A stretch of DNA of 64,000 nt from CAZTAK01 sp964611585 (GTDB taxonomy: Bacteria; Pseudomonadota; Alphaproteobacteria; SHVP01), in contig CAZTAK010000005.1 of assembly GCA_964611585.1 (NCBI GenBank), positions 1 to 64,000 of the forward strand, given 5' to 3'. Position numbers and translations under genes: made by a program. The notes below the pieces were generated by a model that saw only the letters and a program-made list of their open reading frames with translations, did not search any database and was not told the DNA's origin. Below are positions 61,414-64,000 of the stretch, piece by piece (the stretch's first letter is position 1; each line of letters opens with the position of its first letter).

Positions 61414-61764
61414 TTATGAGCGGCCGATTTGGGCCACCCGCGCCGGTTCGGCCGCGGGCACAGCGGGGTCGCAATAGAGTTCGTACAGCACGTGGATGAC
61501 GCGTGTCGCCTCGTCGCCGGCCAACGAATAGAAAATGGTCTGGGCCTGACGCCGGGTGGTGACGAGTTCGTCGCGGCGTAACCGCGCCAGGTGCTGGGAC
61601 AGGGCCGACTGGCTGAGTCCGACGACGCTTTCGAGTTCACCCACCGACTTCTCGCCATCTGCCAATTGGCACATGATCATGAGGCGGTTCGGGTTGCCGA
61701 GCGCCCGCAACAGGTCACTCGCACGCGCAGCGTTTTCCTGAAGCTGCGACAGGTCCATTTTCAT
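61414..61764 (-). CDS. ArsR-family repressor, BigR/SqrR-like (sulfide/persulfide sensing)
   Basis: A 116-residue winged helix-turn-helix protein. The recognition region is VGLSQSALSQHLARLRRDEL (residues 48-67). Two Cys lie at 32 (LMIMCQLADGE) and 98 (ELYCDP), the positions of the redox/persulfide pair in BigR, YgaV and SqrR. Those sense sulfide and derepress sulfur genes. It is upstream of the TauE operon on the same strand, with a 519-base space. ATG 61764 is standard. An operator was not identified. Confidence 0.85.
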   Translation of the reverse strand: MKMDLSQLQENAARASDLLRALGNPNRLMIMCQLADGEKSVGELESVVGLSQSALSQHLARLRRDELVTTRRQAQTIFYSLAGDEATRVIHVLYELYCDPAVPAAEPARVAQIGRS

Positions 61765-61822
61765 GGCATTACTATTCCGCGAACCGGGTCATGGCGTCAA
61801 TGGCGGGCCCGCTGGTGCGCCG

Positions 61823-62164
61823 CTAGGTGGCCGCCCCGACCTGCTCCGCCGACGGCAACTCTGCCCCAGGGCGCCCGGCAAGGGCCAGATAGTACATGCG
61901 AAAATCGCTGTGGAGCGACCAAATCGGGCACCTGAACGACGCCGGCCGGTTTTGTTTGACAAAGAAGTGCCCGGCCAAAGCAAACCCATAGCCGCCGAAA
62001 ACCGCGCCCACGAGGGTGAAGGCATTGCCGGTGACCGCCAACATCACCAACGGGACGATCGCGATTGTCGTCCCGAAGTCGTGCAATGCCTGGTACAGGC
62101 GCTTGCGGTGCTTGCGCAGGTAGAACGGCCAAAACTCGCCATAGGTTTCAATTCGGCCTGCCAT
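61823..62164 (-). CDS. Mpo1-like / DUF962 membrane protein
   Basis: A 113-residue protein starting at ATG 62164 (MAGRIETYGEFWPFYLRKH). It has the family signature: His-containing RLYQALHDFGT, a membrane span (AIVPLVMLAVTGNAFTLVGA), then AGHFFVKQNRPASF and PIWSLHSDFRMY. Yeast Mpo1 is an Fe-dependent dioxygenase in lipid alpha-oxidation and bacterial homologs are uncharacterised. It lies between the ArsR and MerR genes. Both His/Asn motifs appear intact. Confidence 0.85.
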   Translation of the reverse strand: MAGRIETYGEFWPFYLRKHRKRLYQALHDFGTTIAIVPLVMLAVTGNAFTLVGAVFGGYGFALAGHFFVKQNRPASFRCPIWSLHSDFRMYYLALAGRPGAELPSAEQVGAAT

Positions 62165-62344
62165 TGCGGTCCTCGTTTTCCGAGTGCCGCAGCCTATTCC
62201 TGCGGTCCCGGAAATCAAAGGCGCGCAGGGCGACAGCGGCGCAGGTTCTCAAGGTATTGAAATATAATAAAAAACCATGGTATTCGCAAAAAAATGCTTG
62301 GGCTCGGGGATGCTCGTTTCCTCTGCACAGGTTGGTTTCTTTGC

Positions 62345-62373
62345 TTGACGTTAACGTAAACGTTAACTAGCAT
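62345..62373 (+). promoter_or_regulatory. promoter and palindromic operator of the LiuR-like gene
   Basis: GTTAACGTAAACGTTAAC (62350-62367) is an 8-bp perfect inverted repeat around a central AA. It lies between a TTGACG (-35-like, 62345-62350) and TAGCAT (-10-like, 62368-62373), spaced 17 bases. This is the position MerR-family regulators occupy, in the spacer of their own promoter. It precedes the MerR gene at 62429. Confidence 0.75.
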
Positions 62374-62428
62374 TTCCTCCGATTACGGCAAACCGGGTGC
62401 CGTGGCCACAGGAGGGCGCGTACGACTG

Positions 62429-62824
62429 ATGCCGGATAGCTGTTCCATCGGTGACCTAGCGGGCGAATTGGGCGTCACGCCGCGCACGCTTCGATTCTAC
62501 GAGGATCAGGGACTGCTCCATCCGGGGCGGGCCGGGAAGGCGCGCATTTTCAGCGCCCGCGACCGGGCGCGGTTGAGCCTCATTCTGCGCGGCAAGCGCC
62601 TCGGGTTCAGTCTCGCCGAGATCAAGGAGATGCTGGATCTCTACGACCTTGGTGACGACCAGGCCGAACAGTTGCGTCTGACGCAGCAAAAGATTCGCGA
62701 ACGGATCGCGCAATTGGAAGGCCAGCGCGCCGACATCGAATCGACCCTGAAGGAACTCAACGACGCCGACGTCGAAGTGCGCCGCGCCCTTTCGTCGAAA
62801 GAGGTCATGACCAATGCAGTATGA
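62429..62824 (+). CDS. liuR: MerR-family regulator (LiuR-like)
   Basis: A 131-residue MerR protein. The helix-turn-helix (CSIGDLAGELGVTPRTLRFYEDQGLL, residues 4-30 region) is followed by the wing and a coiled-coil dimer helix (LRLTQQKIRERIAQLEGQ). It lacks metal-binding Cys. LiuR regulates leucine/isovalerate and fatty-acid oxidation genes; the acyl-CoA dehydrogenase that overlaps its 3' end fits. ATG 62429 follows the palindrome at 62350-62367. The ribosome site GGAGG is about 15 bases upstream. Confidence 0.8.
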   Translation: MPDSCSIGDLAGELGVTPRTLRFYEDQGLLHPGRAGKARIFSARDRARLSLILRGKRLGFSLAEIKEMLDLYDLGDDQAEQLRLTQQKIRERIAQLEGQRADIESTLKELNDADVEVRRALSSKEVMTNAV

Positions 62825-64000
62825 ACGCGACACCCGTGGCCAGAACTTCTTCGAACTGGATCGGAACCTGCACCTGTTGTTGGCGGGCATCGATCCCGAC
62901 GCGGCCGAAACGTGGCGCGATCAGTTGGCCGATTTCGGCGCCTGGGTCGGCGGCGAGGTCGACGAAGAGGCGGATTACACCGACCGTCACGGGGCGCCGG
63001 TCCTCGAAAGCCATGACCGCGACGGTGACTTGGTCAATCACATCCGCCTCAATCCCTATTGGGAAAAGGTCGAGCGCGAAGTCTACCGGCGTGGAGTTGT
63101 CAGCCTCAATTACGGCGAGTCTCCGGCGCCCTACCTGATTACCTTCGCGATGGGGTACATGCTGTCGCAATCGGACGTCTCGTTGCATTGCCCCGTGACG
63201 ATGACCGGTGCGGTCGCCTATGTGCTCGACCGCTTCGCGCCCGACGAGGTGCGCCAACGCTATCTTCACAAGCTGACGCGCAGCGACGGCAAGGCGCTCA
63301 CCGGCGGCACCTGGGCGACCGAACTCCACGGCGGCAGCGACGTGGGCGCGACCACCACCGTCGCCCGTAAAGATGGCGACGCTTTCCGGCTTGATGGCCT
63401 CAAATGGTTCACCAGTAACGCCAATGGCGGGCTTGCGATCGCGACCGCGCGGCCCGAAGGGGCGCCCGCCGGGACCAAGGGCCTTGGCCTCTATCTGGTT
63501 CCCACCCATCTCGACGACGGGTCAGCGAACCCGATGCGTCTCCGCCGCCTCAAGGACAAGCTCGGCACGCGCGGCGTCCCCACCGGCGAAATCGACCTCA
63601 CCGGCACCTGGGCGGTAGAAATCGCGCCGCCGCCGCTTGGGTTCAAGCTGATGATGGAGGCGCTCGAATTCAGCCGCATCCATAACGCTATGAGTTCGGC
63701 CGGGCTTTCGCGCCGCGCCTTCCTAGAGGCGGTCAGTTATGTTTCCCACCGTGAAGCGTTCGGCCAGCCGCTGCTCGCCTATCCAATGGTGCGGGACGAA
63801 CTGCTTAAGATGCTGGTCCGGCTCGAAGCCGGCTGCGCCCTTGCCTTCGCCGCGGCGCAATCGTTCGATGCCGCGCACGTGATCGACCTTGGCGACGACG
63901 ACGGCTCGCGGGCCTGGATGCGCATGGTGACGGCCCTTGCCAAGTACCAGACCGCGGAAGACGCCAACGTGCTCTGCCGCGCCGCCATCGAGATCATCGG
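62814..64000 (+). CDS. acyl-CoA dehydrogenase family protein, 3' end beyond window
   Basis: About 395 residues are visible from ATG 62814, which overlaps the MerR gene by 11 bases. The FAD-enzyme landmarks are present: SQSDVSLHCPVTMTGAVAYV, TGGTWATELHGGSDVGATTT (like the WATEKxGGSDV of AidB-type acyl-CoA dehydrogenases) and KWFTSNANGG. The ALEFSRIHNAMSSAGLSRRA helix follows. It is an AidB/adaptive-response-like acyl-CoA dehydrogenase, with an N-terminal extension of about 100 residues. The frame is open to the window end, so length is unknown. Confidence 0.9.
   Translation, partial: MQYERDTRGQNFFELDRNLHLLLAGIDPDAAETWRDQLADFGAWVGGEVDEEADYTDRHGAPVLESHDRDGDLVNHIRLNPYWEKVEREVYRRGVVSLNYGESPAPYLITFAMGYMLSQSDVSLHCPVTMTGAVAYVLDRFAPDEVRQRYLHKLTRSDGKALTGGTWATELHGGSDVGATTTVARKDGDAFRLDGLKWFTSNANGGLAIATARPEGAPAGTKGLGLYLVPTHLDDGSANPMRLRRLKDKLGTRGVPTGEIDLTGTWAVEIAPPPLGFKLMMEALEFSRIHNAMSSAGLSRRAFLEAVSYVSHREAFGQPLLAYPMVRDELLKMLVRLEAGCALAFAAAQSFDAAHVIDLGDDDGSRAWMRMVTALAKYQTAEDANVLCRAAIEII

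Overview
The window looks like a draft (probably metagenome-derived) scaffold of a high-GC alphaproteobacterium, most likely of the Rhodospirillales type. The evidence is strong third-position GC bias, a TIGR02186-type membrane protein (a family I know from Alphaproteobacteria), a DUF1127 protein, a LiuR-like MerR gene before an acyl-CoA dehydrogenase, long-form IorB, and many VOC, SDR, amidase and CoA-ligase genes. Three runs of exactly 100 N (4465-4564, 16196-16295, 34650-34749) are scaffold placeholders. Proteins read across them are chimeras or have the wrong length. I found no CRISPR array, transposase, integrase or rRNA.

Layout. 1-2.1 kb: 3' part of a tRNA-Leu(CAA), a pentapeptide-repeat gene, a degenerate tRNA-Leu-like copy with a CAU anticodon, and a small unknown gene. 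2.3-6.3 kb: a methyltransferase and a copper group (DUF2182 broken by a stop, DUF1326 fragment, SCO1, PCu(A)C chaperone). 6.6-11.5 kb: an RND efflux pair whose adaptor carries four EF-hand loops. 11.7-15.6 kb: a secreted unknown protein, a ThDP enzyme and a LysR regulator. 15.9-19.1 kb: an SDR with a gap and an ABC exporter. 19.1-25.9 kb: small-molecule enzymes (VOC, GST plus a duplicated GST tail, NIPSNAP, polysaccharide deacetylase with a histone-H1-like tail, N-terminal-Cys protein, COG0523 GTPase, amidase, VOC). 26-29.2 kb: a phage-shock (psp) locus with a good sigma-54 promoter. 29.8-30 kb: fifteen 11-bp repeat units. 30-33 kb: an Lrp regulator divergent from an E1-type transketolase. 33-43 kb: solute-binding proteins, two-domain VOC proteins and three SDRs, one broken by an 80-bp tandem duplication. 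43-50.3 kb: two Asp/Glu racemase-family genes, remnants of an SDR, a DOPA-dioxygenase and a UbiD gene, then amidohydrolase, isochorismatase-type hydrolase, CoA ligase and a methyltransferase broken by TAG. 50.3-55.8 kb: indolepyruvate oxidoreductase IorB/IorA and an FAD oxidase. 56.4-61.8 kb: a thiol-redox pair (DsbD/ScsB-like, TlpA-like) and a sulfur group (TIGR02186, TauE, molybdoenzyme remnant, BigR/SqrR-like repressor). 61.8-64 kb: Mpo1-like protein, LiuR-like regulator and a partial acyl-CoA dehydrogenase.

Working together: copper delivery (SCO1/PCuAC) and periplasmic thiol chemistry (DsbD/TlpA) fit cytochrome oxidase assembly or metal stress. The 33-56 kb part reads as a catabolic region for imported organic or aromatic acids, with IorAB and the CoA ligase making acyl-CoAs. 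Parts of it are decaying. The most unusual points are four otherwise continuous genes each cut by an in-frame TAG, two palindromes whose ends supply the stop codons of two convergent genes, the 11-bp helical-period array, the EF-hand/efflux-adaptor fusion, and the CAU class-II tRNA-like gene.
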